Source: Maribellus sp. YY47 (GTDB taxonomy: Bacteria; Bacteroidota; Bacteroidia; Bacteroidales; Prolixibacteraceae). From it: a stretch of 49,304 bases of DNA. The stretch lies in contig NZ_JALGYW010000031.1 in the NCBI RefSeq assembly GCF_023111095.1, positions 1 through 49,304 on the forward strand. Direction: 5' to 3'. Under the pieces are notes generated by a model. It saw nothing but the letters and a program-made list of their open reading frames with translations. It ran no database searches and had not been told where the DNA came from. How positions within the stretch are numbered: the first letter of the stretch is position 1; the number at the start of each line of letters is the position of its first letter. Positions 15,682-23,225 of this stretch are shown piece by piece. Both the position numbers and the translations under genes were made by a program.

Positions 15682-15689
15682 TACATTTG
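15682..15689 (+). promoter_or_regulatory. -7 promoter element for metK
   Basis: TACATTTG matches TAnnTTTG and lies 8 bases before the start of the riboswitch fold, so the transcript would begin with the aptamer. Confidence 0.6.
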
Positions 15690-15697
15690 TGCCCGCT

Positions 15698-15754
15698 ACG
15701 TGGAAAGATTTGAGATTGATTGCAACCACATGAAAAAAACGCTAAAACAATCGC
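15698..15754 (+). ncRNA. SAM-II riboswitch upstream of metK
   Basis: The stretch matches the SAM-II (SAM-alpha) pattern. Stem P1 is GTGG (15700-15703) with CCAC (15726-15729). The loop contains GATTTG (15707-15712) and ATTGCAA directly before the P1 3' strand. An A-rich spacer is followed by CGCTAAA (15740-15746). The pseudoknot GATTG (15714-15718) / CAATC (15748-15752) closes the fold. SAM-II binds S-adenosylmethionine and turns down expression of methionine/SAM genes, and metK is a typical target. It begins a few bases after a perfect -7 element and ends 81 bases before the metK ATG. A small hairpin, GCTGAA/TTCAGC (15805-15820), sits just upstream of the ribosome-binding AAAGGG. Confidence 0.82.
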
Positions 15755-15835
15755 ATTTTTCACTATCAATCGAACATCCCGCAGTTTCATTTAATGTTTA
15801 ACGTGCTGAAGGTTTTCAGCTTAAAAAGGGATTTT

Positions 15836-17089
15836 ATGCATTATTTATTTACAAGCGAATCGGTTTCCGAAGGTCATCCCGACAAGGTTTCCGATCAGAT
15901 TTCAGACGCATTGCTGGACCAGTTTCTGGCATTCGATGCTGATTCGAAAGTAGCTATTGAAACGCTGGTAACCACCGGGCAGGTAGTTGTTGCCGGCGAG
16001 GTAAAATCAAAAACTTATGTTGATGTGCAGGAAGTGGTCCGCAAGGTGATTAACGACATCGGCTACACCAAGGCAGCTTACCGTTTTGACGGTGATTCGT
16101 GTGGTGTGCTTACTGCCATTCACGAACAAAGTGCCGACATCAACCGCGGGGTTGACAAGGAGGACAAAGACGACCAGGGCGCCGGTGACCAGGGAATGAT
16201 GTTTGGTTACGCCTGCAAAGACACCGACAACTACATGCCGCTGACGCTGGAATTGTCGCACCTGATTTTACTGGAACTTGCCGACATTCGCCGCGAGGGA
16301 AAAACAATGACCTATCTTCGTCCCGATGCCAAATCGCAGGTAACGGTTGAGTACAACGAAGCCAACGAGCCGGTGAAAATTCACACCATTGTGGTTTCGA
16401 CCCAACACGACGAGTTTGATGCCGACGAACCGATGCTGGCCAAAATCCGCGAAGACGTGATCAACATCCTGATCCCTCGCGTGGTGGCCAAATTGCCTGA
16501 ACGTGTTCAGAAATTATTCGGAAACGATATTATTTATCACGTAAATCCAACAGGCAAGTTTGTAATTGGAGGCCCGCACGGAGACACCGGACTTACCGGC
16601 CGAAAAATTATTGTGGATACTTATGGAGGCCGCGGAGCTCACGGCGGTGGCGCTTTCTCGGGTAAAGACCCGTCGAAAGTAGACCGGTCGGCAGCATATG
16701 CATCGCGCCACATTGCCAAAAACCTGGTTGCAGCCGGCGTTGCCGACGAAGTGCTGGTTCAGCTGGCTTATGCCATTGGCGTTGCCGAGCCGGTGGGAGT
16801 TTTTGTAAACACATACGGTCGTTCGAATGTGAGTATTGGCGATGCTGAAATTGCTGAGAAAGTAAAAGCCATTTTCGACCTGCGTCCGTCGGCCATTGAA
16901 AAAAGACTTTCGCTGCGCAATCCTATTTACCTGGAAACAGCCGCTTACGGACACATGGGACGCACCCCTGTTACCATTACCAAAACCTTTGAATCTCCGT
17001 ACTGGGGGAAACTGGAAAAAGAAGTGGAACTGTTTACCTGGGAGAAACTTAATTTTGTTGATCAAATCAAAGAAGCTTTCGGAATCTGA
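15836..17089 (+). CDS. metK: S-adenosylmethionine synthetase (methionine adenosyltransferase)
   Basis: 417 aa, close to the usual bacterial length slightly extended as in Bacteroidota. It makes SAM from methionine and ATP in the cytoplasm. Motifs are [19 protein letters not shown] at the N-terminus (ATP/methionine binding), [11 protein letters not shown], the P-loop-like [21 protein letters not shown], and [19 protein letters not shown]. The start at 15836 is chosen because it begins the canonical [10 protein letters not shown] and has AAAGGG 5-6 bases upstream. The in-frame ATG at 15794 lies within the riboswitch leader. Expression is expected to be repressed by SAM through the SAM-II element. 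A terminator follows at 17121-17150. Confidence 0.97.
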   Translation: MHYLFTSESVSEGHPDKVSDQISDALLDQFLAFDADSKVAIETLVTTGQVVVAGEVKSKTYVDVQEVVRKVINDIGYTKAAYRFDGDSCGVLTAIHEQSADINRGVDKEDKDDQGAGDQGMMFGYACKDTDNYMPLTLELSHLILLELADIRREGKTMTYLRPDAKSQVTVEYNEANEPVKIHTIVVSTQHDEFDADEPMLAKIREDVINILIPRVVAKLPERVQKLFGNDIIYHVNPTGKFVIGGPHGDTGLTGRKIIVDTYGGRGAHGGGAFSGKDPSKVDRSAAYASRHIAKNLVAAGVADEVLVQLAYAIGVAEPVGVFVNTYGRSNVSIGDAEIAEKVKAIFDLRPSAIEKRLSLRNPIYLETAAYGHMGRTPVTITKTFESPYWGKLEKEVELFTWEKLNFVDQIKEAFGI

Positions 17090-17120
17090 TTCCGAGGGAA
17101 GTATTAGTAATACGCACATG

Positions 17121-17150
17121 GGGCGGTTCGTTATTCGGGCCGCCCTTTTT
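17121..17150 (+). terminator. Terminator of metK
   Basis: GGGCGG (17121-17126) pairs with CCGCCC (17140-17145), followed by TTTTT. It is about 30 bases beyond the metK stop. Confidence 0.8.
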
Positions 17151-17229
17151 GTTGCCCTTTTTTGAAACATAATATGTATTCTTCTCGAATACAATACCGG
17201 GAATCAACAACAATTAAAAACTAAAAGTC

Positions 17230-18339
17230 ATGGAAGAAAAACTGATAACTCTGGTCGTTCTGCCCTATTCAAAAGCACATATTTTTAAGATGATACTCGA
17301 AGAAAAGGGCGTTGATTGCGAGCTTGAAGATATTTATCTGATCCAGGGCGAAACATCTGCCACCGTGCGAATCAAGATCCTGGAAAAGGATATTCCGAAA
17401 GCCGTTCGCGAACTAGAAGAATTTTTGGGGACAAAAGTTACGCTTGCAACCGAAGAAGAAAGCGGCGGACTGAAACAGATCCTTGTGCCGGTTGATTTTT
17501 CTGAAGCCTCTAAAAAAGCAGCCCGCTTAGCGGTTGACATTGCGGCCCACTTAAAGGCTGAGCTCGTATTTATGCACAGTTTTATTAATCCGATTATTCA
17601 TTCGGTTCCTTACAGCGACATTTATGCCTTCGACTCCAGTACGCTCTTTAAAATTGAACATGCCGAAAAAACAGCCAACGAAGACTTTCAAAATTTTATC
17701 CAGGAACTGGCGAAAGACGTTGGCGAAAAAGTATGGAAGTCGGTTGAAACGTACTACATCATTAAATCGGGTTATCCCGAAGAAGACATACTCGCCTACG
17801 CCCGTAAAAACAAACCTTTGCTGATTATTGTGGGTAGTGGTGGAGAAAATTACCCACACGGAATAGTGGGTAGTGTCACTGCCGACATCATGTACAACGC
17901 CAATGTGCCGGTTTTGGTGATACCGAAAAATGCACCGGAAAAGAAAGTTACAGCATTTAACAACGTGCTGTATGCAACCAATTTCGACGAAAAAGATTTT
18001 GTGGCCATTGATAAGTTGCTCGATCTGCTTCAGCCTTTCGAAATACAGCTCACCTGCGTACATGTGGGACAACCCCGCCAAAACGGATGGGATTTGGCCC
18101 GTTTGGAAGGAATGCGCGAAGTACTTCAGAAAAAATACGAGAAGCGAAACTTCAATTGCCAGCTACTGGAAGGCAACGATGTGCTGAATTCGATCGAAGA
18201 ATACATTAAAAATTCGAACGTAGATCTGCTATCGCTCACATCGCACAAAAGAAATATGATCTCGCGGCTTTTTAACCCGAGCATTGCGCGCGAAATGGTA
18301 TTTCACAGTAACACACCGCTTTTGATCTTTCATGCTTAA
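17230..18339 (+). CDS. Tandem universal stress protein with N-terminal DUF2007-like domain
   Basis: 369 aa. Residues 1-75 (LITLVVLPYSKAHIFKMILEEKGV..., ending VRELEEFL) resemble the small signal-transducing DUF2007 fold. Two UspA domains follow. The first starts at LKQILVPVDFSEASKKAA (about 80) and has the nucleotide-binding type string IVGSGGENYPHGIVGSV and PVLVIPKN. The second starts near VTAFNNVLYATNFDEKD (about 240) and ends SIAREMVFHSNTPLLIFHA, with a more degenerate ATP loop. It is probably cytoplasmic and involved in stress survival. The gene is monocistronic between the metK terminator and the tRNA gene. The fusion with the N-terminal domain is the notable point. Confidence 0.88.
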   Translation: MEEKLITLVVLPYSKAHIFKMILEEKGVDCELEDIYLIQGETSATVRIKILEKDIPKAVRELEEFLGTKVTLATEEESGGLKQILVPVDFSEASKKAARLAVDIAAHLKAELVFMHSFINPIIHSVPYSDIYAFDSSTLFKIEHAEKTANEDFQNFIQELAKDVGEKVWKSVETYYIIKSGYPEEDILAYARKNKPLLIIVGSGGENYPHGIVGSVTADIMYNANVPVLVIPKNAPEKKVTAFNNVLYATNFDEKDFVAIDKLLDLLQPFEIQLTCVHVGQPRQNGWDLARLEGMREVLQKKYEKRNFNCQLLEGNDVLNSIEEYIKNSNVDLLSLTSHKRNMISRLFNPSIAREMVFHSNTPLLIFHA

Positions 18340-18409
18340 CTAAAACGGTCGGGGAAAAAGCTTAGTTTTTACATAAATTGATTTTAATCGAAAAGGAATT
18401 GCAAACTTT

Positions 18410-18440
18410 TTTGCAGATTATAAAAAAGCTGTTATATTTG
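18410..18440 (+). promoter_or_regulatory. Promoter of the initiator tRNA gene
   Basis: TTTG (18410-18413) as -33 and TATATTTG (18433-18440) as -7 are separated by 19 bases, a textbook Bacteroidota sigma-70-type promoter. The tRNA begins 43 bases further on. Confidence 0.7.
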
Positions 18441-18483
18441 CACCCGCGTTCAAGAAGACATTTCAACAGAAATAAAGATACAT

Positions 18484-18556
18484 TGCGGGGTGGAGCAGTT
18501 GGCAGCTCGTCGGGCTCATAACCCGAAGGTCATCGGTTCAAGTCCGGTCCCCGCTA
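18484..18556 (+). tRNA. tRNA-fMet (initiator, anticodon CAT)
   Basis: 73 bases fold into a complete cloverleaf. The acceptor pairs 2-7/66-71 are perfect, the D stem is GAGC/GCTC, the anticodon loop is CTCATAA, the variable loop is AGGTC, the T arm has TTCAAGT, and the discriminator is A73. Three consecutive G-C pairs (GGG/CCC) in the anticodon stem, the A11-T24 pair and the unpaired 1-72 position mark it as an initiator. Position 1-72 is T/T here rather than the C/A known from E. coli. CCA is not encoded. Confidence 0.95.
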
Positions 18557-18561
18557 CTCAG

Positions 18562-18587
18562 AAGCCGGTTTTTTAACCGGCTTTTTT
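18562..18587 (+). terminator. Terminator of the tRNA gene
   Basis: AAGCCGGTT (18562-18570) pairs perfectly with AACCGGCTT (18575-18583) around a TTTT loop and is followed by a T run. It lies 5 bases after the tRNA. Confidence 0.9.
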
Positions 18588-18715
18588 ATTTCCCAGATCC
18601 CTACTTTTCCCCATTTCGTGAACTAATCCATTTTACCCAAGCGGCATAAATTCCGATTCCGTCGATAAAACCCGCCCGTACATCTATTTCATTTTCAGAG
18701 TCTTTGTTTTACGTG

Positions 18716-18723
18716 TAGCTTTG
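18716..18723 (+). promoter_or_regulatory. -7 promoter element for EWM-repeat protein gene
   Basis: TAGCTTTG matches TAnnTTTG and lies 22 bases upstream of the ATG at 18746. A -33 element at the correct spacing is not obvious. Confidence 0.45.
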
Positions 18724-18745
18724 ATTCAAATAAAAAACTACAGAC

Positions 18746-19072
18746 ATGAAAACAACGGTAAAACAATTAGCAACAGGAACATTTTTAATCGTTCTGTTAT
18801 TGATGGGAAACACAAAAGCTGAAGCTTCAGAAAGAAAAGTCTTTAGCAAAACATACACCGAAACGGCACTTCAGCTGGAAAACTGGATGACCGAAGAAAC
18901 CTTCTGGAATACGAATTCTACTGCCCGTATTGAGTTTGCTCCCGAAATCGAAGTTGGTTTGCAACTCGAAGACTGGATGCTGGATGACTCAAACTGGAAA
19001 GTAAGTAGTCCTGAAGACGAACCCCGTTTAACGATTGAACATTGGATGATCAATAAAAAATTTTGGAGGTAA
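18746..19072 (+). CDS. Small exported protein with three E-x-W-M repeats
   Basis: 108 aa with a clear signal peptide (1-26, ending TKAEA). The mature part consists largely of three copies of a 13-residue motif: LQLENWMTEETFW (42-54), LQLEDWMLDDSNW (72-84) and LTIEHWMINKKFW (95-107). The consensus is L-x-[LI]-E-x-W-M-x-x-x-x-[FN]-W, spaced 30 and 23 residues apart. The last copy ends one residue before the C-terminus. I recognise no named domain. The real gene status is supported by the signal peptide, the -7 element and the repeated conservation of W, E and M. It is monocistronic and lies between the tRNA and the beta-glucan locus. Function unknown. Confidence 0.8.
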   Translation: MKTTVKQLATGTFLIVLLLMGNTKAEASERKVFSKTYTETALQLENWMTEETFWNTNSTARIEFAPEIEVGLQLEDWMLDDSNWKVSSPEDEPRLTIEHWMINKKFWR

Positions 19073-19235
19073 CTTGGAAAAAGAATTACTCATAGTGCTA
19101 GTTTCATGAAAAGAGGTTGGAAAATTTCAATCTTTTTTTTACATCCTTTGCCTTGAAAAGAGGACTTCTCTTAGATTATTTGTTGTGTTGCCGGTTTACC
19201 TCAAAGTAAAAGCGCCGCAAAATATGCCGACCGGA

Positions 19236-19265
19236 TTCAAAAAAAGGCCGCCTTACGGCGACCTT
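19236..19265 (-). terminator. Terminator of the beta-glucan utilisation operon
   Basis: AAGGCCGCC (19244-19252) pairs with GGCGACCTT (19257-19265) with one mismatch. Read on the minus strand it is followed by a run of seven T. It lies about 90 bases beyond the GH3 stop codon. Confidence 0.75.
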
Positions 19266-19355
19266 ACTCCCTCAATTGATTTGTAGCTTTTGCTACTCAA
19301 TGTGCCCCTTTCTCAGTCTATCCAACCGAACAAAAGCGGCTGGAGACAAGCTATT

Positions 19356-21596
19356 TTATTTCAACACAAATGTACTGTGCAAGCCTTCATCCGAATTCGG
19401 CCCGATCCACACCTCAAAATCACCGGGTTCAACAACATAAGCTTTCCCGTTAAAAAACTGCAGATCTTCAGGTTTTATCTGGAACGACACTTTCCGCACA
19501 TCGCCGGGTCTCAGGTTGATCTTGTCAAAGCCTTTCAACTCCTTGATCGGACGCGTAAGTGTTCCGACTTTATCGTGCACATACAGTTGTACAATTTCCT
19601 CGGCCTCGAAATTCCCCACATTTTTTATGTCGGCTGAAACCGTGATGGATCCGTCTTTTGTCATTTCGCGGGATGAAAGCACCAGGTTACTGTACTGAAA
19701 TTCGGTGTAGGTCAGTCCGTAGCCAAAAGGCAGCAAAGGTGAAACTCCGTAATCCAGATGCATTGATTTAAAACCAAGCGACAGCTGTTTGGTGTTACGC
19801 GGAATATCGTCGATGTAAATGAAATCGTCTTCCGTTGCAGGGCGTCCCGTATTTTTCCGGTAATAATAGAACGGAATCTGTCCCGCCCCTTTTACAAACG
19901 TCACCGGTAGCTTGCCTGATGGCGAGAAGTCGCCAAACAAAAGATCAGTCACCGCCGGCCCCGCCATGGTTCCCGGATGCCAGGCATACAAAACGGCATC
20001 GGCCATTTCCATTTCTGCGCCAATGGCCAGCGGCCTTCCGGCCATAACAACCAGAATAAGTGGCTTTCCGGTCTTCTTTAATTCGCTGATTAACTCGGTT
20101 TGAATACCCGGCAGGTTAATGATCCCGCGCGCATTGGCTTCGCCCGACAGAATCGCTTCTTCTCCGGCAAAGAACAGGATGGCATCGGAACTCTTTGCAG
20201 CGGTTAATGCATCTGAAAATCCTTTGGTTGATTTGTCGCGGCTGTACTCCAGCCCCGGTGAATAATTCATGCGATTCCCCAACATTTGCCCGATTGCTGT
20301 CCGCGGGGTGGTTGAATCATCTTCATCCCCGTCAAAAACCCAGGTTCCTAGCTGATCGCGCGGAGCATCGGCCAGGGGACCGATAACCGCCAAACGCTGA
20401 ATGGATTTTGAAATCGGCAATGTATTGTTTTTGTTTTTTAGCAACACCATGCTTTTTCGCGCCATTTCACGAGCCTCAGCTAAATGCGATGCCGCCAGAA
20501 TCGTATCGCTTGATACCATCTGATCGTAGGGTTTTGTAAACAATCCCAACTTCATTTTAGCCCGAAGAATGTTACCCACACATTCGTCAATCAGCTGCTC
20601 TGAAACCACTCCTTGTTCAATCAGTGATCTTAAGTTTTCGACATAACAGGTGCTTGCCATTTCCATATCAACACCGGCTTTTACCGCAATTTCGGCGGCC
20701 TGGCGTTTATCGGCTGCAAAACCATGATTGATCATTTCTTCAATCGATCCCCAGTCGCTGACCACCATTCCGTCGTATTTCCATTCGTCACGTAAAATTT
20801 GTCTCAGTGTAAATTCGTTTCCCGACGTAGGCACACCGTTTAAATCGTTAAATGCCGACATAAACGTGAGCACTCCAGCTTCCTGCGCTGCTTTAAATGG
20901 ACGCAAATGAACGTTGCGCAGCAGCGGCTCCGGAATGTACGTTGTGTTATAATCGCGACCGGCTTCGCTCATTCCATAACCTACATAATGTTTGGCACAG
21001 GCAGCCATCGCCGTTGGGTCGTTCATATCACCCTGAAATCCTTTTACCATGGCCGCAGCAAATTGCGAGGTTAAGTACGGATCTTCTCCACAGCTTTCGG
21101 CAATTCGCCCCCAGCGCGGATCCCAGGTAACATCCATCATTGGCGCAAAGGTCCAGTTAATTCCCATCGATGAAGCCTCTACCGCAGCAATTCGCATCGA
21201 TTTCTCAGCTGCCTCCGGTTCCCATGAAGAAGCCATTCCGAGCGGAATCGGGAAGATGGTGCGATAGCCGTGAATTACATCGCGGCCAATCAGCAAGGGG
21301 ATTCCGTGCTTGCTTTCTTCAAGCGCCACCCGCTGCAATTCGGCCACTCGCTCGGGGCCAACCACGTTTAGCACCGAACCAACCTTCCCATCGCGGATTG
21401 CCTGTTTGAGCGCTTCTTCATCGGGGTAAAAACCGTCAGCAAGCTGCTGCATCTGCCCGATTTTTTCATCCAATGTCATCTGAGCGATCAGTTCCTTTAT
21501 TTTCCCTTCCTCTGTAGTGCTGCCCGTATTTTCAATATTGGCACAGGCTGTCGCCAGAATCATCAACACGATGTATGGTAAAATATTAAGCTTCAT
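19356..21596 (-). CDS. bglX: Glycoside hydrolase family 3 beta-glucosidase (lipoprotein)
   Basis: 746 aa, the BglX-type length with N-terminal TIM barrel, (alpha/beta)6 sandwich and C-terminal fibronectin-III-like domain. A lipobox (ATAC, Cys18) predicts a lipid anchor. The barrel has GRDVIHGYRTIFPIPLG and ESCGEDPYL, and the catalytic nucleophile is Asp281 in YDGMVVSDWGS. The sandwich domain has FFAGEEAILSGEANARGIINLPG. It would remove glucose from the non-reducing end of beta-1,3/1,6-gluco-oligosaccharides. It is the last gene of the susC-susD-SGBP-GH16-GH3 unit, 19 bases after the GH16 stop, and is followed by a terminator. Confidence 0.95.
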   Translation of the reverse strand: MKLNILPYIVLMILATACANIENTGSTTEEGKIKELIAQMTLDEKIGQMQQLADGFYPDEEALKQAIRDGKVGSVLNVVGPERVAELQRVALEESKHGIPLLIGRDVIHGYRTIFPIPLGMASSWEPEAAEKSMRIAAVEASSMGINWTFAPMMDVTWDPRWGRIAESCGEDPYLTSQFAAAMVKGFQGDMNDPTAMAACAKHYVGYGMSEAGRDYNTTYIPEPLLRNVHLRPFKAAQEAGVLTFMSAFNDLNGVPTSGNEFTLRQILRDEWKYDGMVVSDWGSIEEMINHGFAADKRQAAEIAVKAGVDMEMASTCYVENLRSLIEQGVVSEQLIDECVGNILRAKMKLGLFTKPYDQMVSSDTILAASHLAEAREMARKSMVLLKNKNNTLPISKSIQRLAVIGPLADAPRDQLGTWVFDGDEDDSTTPRTAIGQMLGNRMNYSPGLEYSRDKSTKGFSDALTAAKSSDAILFFAGEEAILSGEANARGIINLPGIQTELISELKKTGKPLILVVMAGRPLAIGAEMEMADAVLYAWHPGTMAGPAVTDLLFGDFSPSGKLPVTFVKGAGQIPFYYYRKNTGRPATEDDFIYIDDIPRNTKQLSLGFKSMHLDYGVSPLLPFGYGLTYTEFQYSNLVLSSREMTKDGSITVSADIKNVGNFEAEEIVQLYVHDKVGTLTRPIKELKGFDKINLRPGDVRKVSFQIKPEDLQFFNGKAYVVEPGDFEVWIGPNSDEGLHSTFVLK

Positions 21597-21615
21597 GTCT
21601 AATTTTTATTATTCC

Positions 21616-22947
21616 TTATTCCTCCTGAAATACTTTCACATAATCTACTTCCATGCTTTGCGGGAAAATGGTATTATCAATTCCCTGTGCACCTCCCCAG
21701 TTACCACCAACGGCCACATTCAGAATAAAAAACTGTGGTTTATCGAAAGGCCAGTTTTCGGCGGTTTTGTTTGACGGGGCATACCGGTGTGTTACATTTT
21801 CAGGGGTATCGGTATAAAAAACCATTTCTTTTTCGGTCCAGATCAAACCATAAATATGGAATTCTTCTTCGGCTGTTTCCAGGGTTTTGCTGCTTCCGCT
21901 CCCGTTTCCTCCGTAGCCAGCCGATGTATGCACAGTTGCATGAACGGTATTGGGCTGGTAACCCACATATTCCATGATGTCGATCTCTCCGCATGCAGGC
22001 CAGCCCACTGTCCCAATGTTGGCACCCAGCATCCAGATTGCAGGCCAGATTCCGGTTCCTGACGGAAGTTTGGCACGAATCTCCATCCGTCCGTAGGTAA
22101 ATTCCTTTTTACCGCTGGTAATCATCCGGGTTGAGGTGTAAGAACCTGCCACCTTGTTATCATTTACTTTCCTGGCCGTGATCGTTAAGATTCCACCTTT
22201 TACTTCGGCGTTGTCACCGGCTGTGTAATTCTGAAGTTCGTTGTTTCCCCAGCCACCTGAACCTGTTTCAAAAGTCCAGTTGTTGGTATTAACTGCATTT
22301 CCATCAAACTCATCCGACCAAACCAAGGAGAACTTTGAGTAATAATCGGGATCGTTTGAGGCAATGGAAACGGTTTGTTTCGAAGAATACGTTATCCCGT
22401 CTTTGACAAGCTGCAACTCGATTTCATAATTTCCTGAATAGGGAAAATATGCCACTGCTGTGTTTTTATTCTCAATATTCCGGCTCCGGTAAATCCACTT
22501 CATCGAATCAAAGGTTCCTTCCGAGGTATTCACCAGGTTTACGTAATTGGGACGGGTTCCATCCACGCTTGCCGAAAAAGCAACGACTAAATCCGTTTTC
22601 GAAATGGTCACGGTTTGAGAGCTTGACTTTCGGTCACCTTCCAGTCCGATCAATTCCAACGAAACCACATAAGCGCCAGCCTCGGGATAGTACACTTCAA
22701 AAACCTGAGATTTGGTCGTGGTTGTCTCGGTGCGGCCATTTCCAAAGTTCCAGTTTAACAGGTGATATTCTCCTTCGGATTGGTTGGTAAAACGCACATG
22801 ATTATCATCGATAAAAGTGTAACTAAAACCGGGAGTAAAAGCTACGCCGGCATCATCGCCTCCGCAGCTACTCAGAAACATAACACTAAAAAACAGTGTT
22901 AGCATATTCCTGAAATTCAAAAACCGAACTGCTTTTTGCATCTTCAT
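21616..22947 (-). CDS. GH16 endo-beta-1,3-glucanase (laminarinase-like) lipoprotein with two PKD domains
   Basis: 443 aa. The lipobox LSSC (Cys28), followed by Gly-Gly-Asp-Asp, is the kind of signal that sends Bacteroidota lipoproteins to the cell surface. Two PKD-like domains (about 35-117 and 121-197, with NWNFGNGRTETTT and the tyrosine-proline YYPEAGAYVVSLE strings) precede the catalytic domain (about 205-443). The active site is E-I-D-I-M-E, with nucleophile Glu321 and acid/base Glu326; the inserted Met between them is typical of laminarinase/lichenase GH16 enzymes. WSDEFDG and GIWPAIWMLG are further family marks. It would cut beta-1,3-glucan outside the cell for SusC/D import. The exact linkage preference is inferred. 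Confidence 0.93.
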   Translation of the reverse strand: MKMQKAVRFLNFRNMLTLFFSVMFLSSCGGDDAGVAFTPGFSYTFIDDNHVRFTNQSEGEYHLLNWNFGNGRTETTTTKSQVFEVYYPEAGAYVVSLELIGLEGDRKSSSQTVTISKTDLVVAFSASVDGTRPNYVNLVNTSEGTFDSMKWIYRSRNIENKNTAVAYFPYSGNYEIELQLVKDGITYSSKQTVSIASNDPDYYSKFSLVWSDEFDGNAVNTNNWTFETGSGGWGNNELQNYTAGDNAEVKGGILTITARKVNDNKVAGSYTSTRMITSGKKEFTYGRMEIRAKLPSGTGIWPAIWMLGANIGTVGWPACGEIDIMEYVGYQPNTVHATVHTSAGYGGNGSGSSKTLETAEEEFHIYGLIWTEKEMVFYTDTPENVTHRYAPSNKTAENWPFDKPQFFILNVAVGGNWGGAQGIDNTIFPQSMEVDYVKVFQEE

Positions 22948-23181
22948 CCTAATATCTTATTAACGTGTGTTTCGTGTTTATAACTCGTGTTTCTTTTCCA
23001 TCCGGCAGGCGAAAAAAGTAGTGCCCCAATATTTCATTATTTAACCCGAAAGCAATCGTATTTATGCTCGTTTCCGATATCTGACTGTAAGGGTAAATTC
23101 ATCTAAATGAGCTTTTCCGAATCCGTTCCAATATGCAATTCCATTTTTGCGGCTCCGGCACAGGCGTTTTGAAAAGAGCAG

Positions 23182-23206
23182 GAAAGGGAAGAAAACCTTC
23201 CCTTTC
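23182..23206 (-). terminator. Hairpin between the PKD lipoprotein and GH16 genes
   Basis: GAAAGGGAAG (23182-23191) pairs perfectly with CTTCCCTTTC (23197-23206) around a 5-base loop, 20 bases past the PKD lipoprotein stop. The following minus-strand sequence (CTGCTCTTTTC) is only moderately T-rich. It could be a partial terminator or an RNA-stability hairpin that sets the ratio of binding proteins to enzymes in the operon. The remainder of the 279-base gap (22948-23225) shows nothing else recognisable. Confidence 0.55.
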
Positions 23207-23225
23207 TTATCTAACCAAACACAAC

